From Strigamia acuminata (taxonomy: Eukaryota; Arthropoda; Chilopoda; Geophilomorpha; Linotaeniidae), in the NCBI GenBank assembly GCA_949358305.1, contig OX442324.1, forward strand, positions 5,523,575-5,587,574: DNA of 64,000 nt, written 5' to 3'. Position 1 is the first letter of the stretch. Every line of letters starts with the position of its first letter. Under the pieces are notes generated by a model. The model searched no databases. It worked only from the letters and a program-made list of their open reading frames with translations, and had not been told where the DNA came from. Below, piece after piece: positions 62,412-64,000 of this stretch. Position numbers and translations under genes: made by a program.

Positions 62412-63065
62412 ATGTCTGAAGACTTAAAAGCGCTGTTGATTGTGCTGAGAACAGGTATACAATTCGTGCATTAAATATTTCAAAAGAATAGTTTTACAAT
62501 GATAATCTTACAGCTAGTCGAGCTTTGATATTCTTTCTCAACGTTGGATTGCCCCTATTTTCCATATACACAGGTAAAAAGATCACTTCACGATCGTACT
62601 ACAAAATTTTGAAATGCAAAGTATACAGTACACAATACAGAAAGTTTACATTGCTGTTGTTTTAGGTTACAAGTACTCCAAAATGTGTCCAGCTGAATCA
62701 TACCTTCCAAAATTTATGTTAGCAGACGGCATTCTTATGTGCTTGGTTATCTTAAATCGAATCAAGAGAGTGTTCCAAGATTTACCGGCAGAAATTTGTA
62801 GTATTACTGAAAATGCAGTTGCTATTTCCTGGCTATTTTGCTTTTTAACACGTCTGTTTTCGCATTTTTTTCCCCTCTCAAACAAATTGTTCAAACGTCC
62901 ATTTAATTTCTTTTAGGAACTTTCTTCATATACAATCTTTCCATTCCAGACTTGATGAACGTGAAGGCTCAAAATTATTGTCACAGATATGTTTATGGCA
63001 CGTCCGTTGTGTTAGTTGTAATCACATGGCTGGGATTATATATTTATTATTTCTTTTGTGTTTAA
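62412..63065 (+). CDS. Small multi-pass membrane protein, TMEM272-like
   Basis: Four exons: 62412-62454 (MSEDLKALLIVLRT), about 62515-62573 (SRALIFFLNVGLPLFSIYTG), about 62666-62851 and about 62917-63065. They give about 145 residues ending LGLYIYYFFCV with TAA at 63063. There are four hydrophobic segments. The pattern G-YKYSKMCPAESYLPKFMLADGI resembles the Cys-Pro..Pro..L..G block of TMEM272-like proteins, whose function is unknown. A short upstream reading frame starts at 62351 and stops before 62395. The C-terminal intron uses a donor at ACAC|GTCTGT; this joint is the least certain part. Confidence 0.6.
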
Positions 63066-64000
63066 GCATGTTTTCAAATGCCCTCCTTTCAAACTCACAA
63101 AATATAAAATTAACGAATAAATTCAAATTTTAAAGTTGTTCAGCAAATAAATTATATGTGTATAACACATTTGCAATCTATTTTTTTTTATTTTTTTACA
63201 ATATGACAAACATCTCTTACTTGCTCCAAAGTTCCGAACGTTACAGTCATATAATATAGTTACACGAATGTCATGCGGAAAAGCCACTCGCGTGTGTCCA
63301 CAATCGGGTCAGTTTTCGAACATCACTCATTTCGCACACGTCCAATTTGAAGTGACGTTTTAAAATTAAATTTATCGAATGTTAAGAGTTTTAATCATTC
63401 ATAAATCGTATTTAACGTTGTGATAATGTGATTTGATTTGCACAAAATCAAATTATGACCATAAATCACTATTCATTTGCATAGTTTATGATTTATTACT
63501 TGATTTCATCACTCGTTGAATAGAAAAAGTGAATGTTAGCCATTTACTTACAAAATTCGCTACATTTTTCGCTTATTTGCACGAATATCGGCTCGATTTT
63601 AGTCCTCGATCTTGAAAACCTTTGGCACAAAAAAAGTTTCTTTTAGCTGAAAAATTCTTTTTCCTAATTTACTTGAGTTTGTACGTGTATCCATATTGTT
63701 GAAAAATGCCATTTTATAGTTGTCAGGTTTGTTGGCGCCTGGCTTGCATACATTTGAACGTAAAAACCTAAGGTGTCAGCTGGTGAAGTTGTGATTTTTG
63801 TCTTGACTATGGCGCCATAATGTCGCCATGGCTCTTGTTCTATCGTCTGCAAATTAATCATGCAGGTCTGAGCGCCCTTCATTAAAACATTCGTACAGAG
63901 TTTTGATGAGCATTGATTGAGGACCGAGACGTATTGATATTTTTATGGCGCCAGACTTCAAGCAACTTGTGCGGCGCAAAAGGAAATTTACTTTTACTTA
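63066..64000. other. 3' end of the window, mostly non-coding
   Basis: AT-rich DNA with poly(A) signals for the upstream gene (63115 and 63145 areas) and one exon-like open stretch on the minus strand (63673-63846). Three GGCGCC sites in an ATGGCGCC context cluster at 63735-63950. Confidence 0.5.
63673..63846 (-). other. Exon-like open stretch, unrecognised
   Basis: A 174-nt, 58-codon open stretch lies between an acceptor (ATTTGCAG) and a donor (CAA|GTAAAT), phase 0 at both ends. It includes EPWRHYGAIVKTKITTSP and IKWHFSTIWIHVQTQ. Downstream on the same strand LKETFFVPKVFKIED runs to a stop, but only a 26-nt gap separates them, too short for an intron. I do not recognise a family. Confidence 0.25.

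Overview
This is a gene-dense, AT-rich animal nuclear segment. Spliceosomal introns (mostly 50-70 nt, GT...AG), several full-length metazoan orthologs and two chitin-binding (Rebers-Riddiford) cuticle protein genes point to an arthropod. Very short introns and low GC would suit an insect such as a beetle, but that last step is inference. I found no prophage, CRISPR array or transposon coding region. All gene models were assembled by hand from exon-level translations and splice signals.

Layout. 50-1585 (+): secreted fibrinogen-domain lectin, 5' end outside the window. 1773-3747 (-): AFG1L mitochondrial ATPase. 5022-6609 (+): hydroxylysine kinase. 6801-10059 (-): NUP85, sharing a 310-bp divergent promoter with 10370-11863 (+): SUGT1. 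12292-14733 (-): CDC40/PRP17. 15834-43979 (-): a complete dystrophin gene of about 28 kb and more than 50 exons, from CH actin-binding domains through spectrin repeats, WW, EF-hand and ZZ domains to the coiled-coil tail. 45162-47914 (-): malic enzyme, divergent from 48312-49350 (+): MEI4-like meiotic protein, which is tail-to-tail with 49466-51287 (-): phosphoglycerate kinase. 52507-54431 (-): SCAR/WAVE. 56749-57721 and 58540-59614 (+): two cuticle proteins. 59896-60980 (-): DM9-repeat protein. 61370-62099 (-): tRNA-Gly cluster of three intact genes and one deleted copy. 62412-63065 (+): small TMEM272-like membrane protein.

The most interesting region is the dystrophin locus. It has a second candidate N-terminal exon (43289-43307) whose junction mirrors vertebrate muscle/brain promoter choice. 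It has a candidate internal start exon (22529-22612) in the intron that corresponds to the one holding the vertebrate Dp116 promoter. It has a phase-neutral 126-nt cassette exon (29473-29598) with no vertebrate counterpart. A separate three-exon gene for a small secreted eight-cysteine protein lies inside one dystrophin intron on the opposite strand (38761-39289), and an 81-bp almost perfect palindrome lies in another intron (25006-25086).

The genes are mostly unrelated housekeeping functions (mitochondrial quality control, nuclear pore, co-chaperone, splicing, glycolysis, NADPH supply, actin nucleation) arranged as divergent and convergent pairs. The lineage-specific content is the lectin, the cuticle pair, the DM9 protein and the nested cysteine-rich gene. 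Several foldback/MITE-like elements and a dispersed 30-bp repeat family occupy the intergenic DNA.
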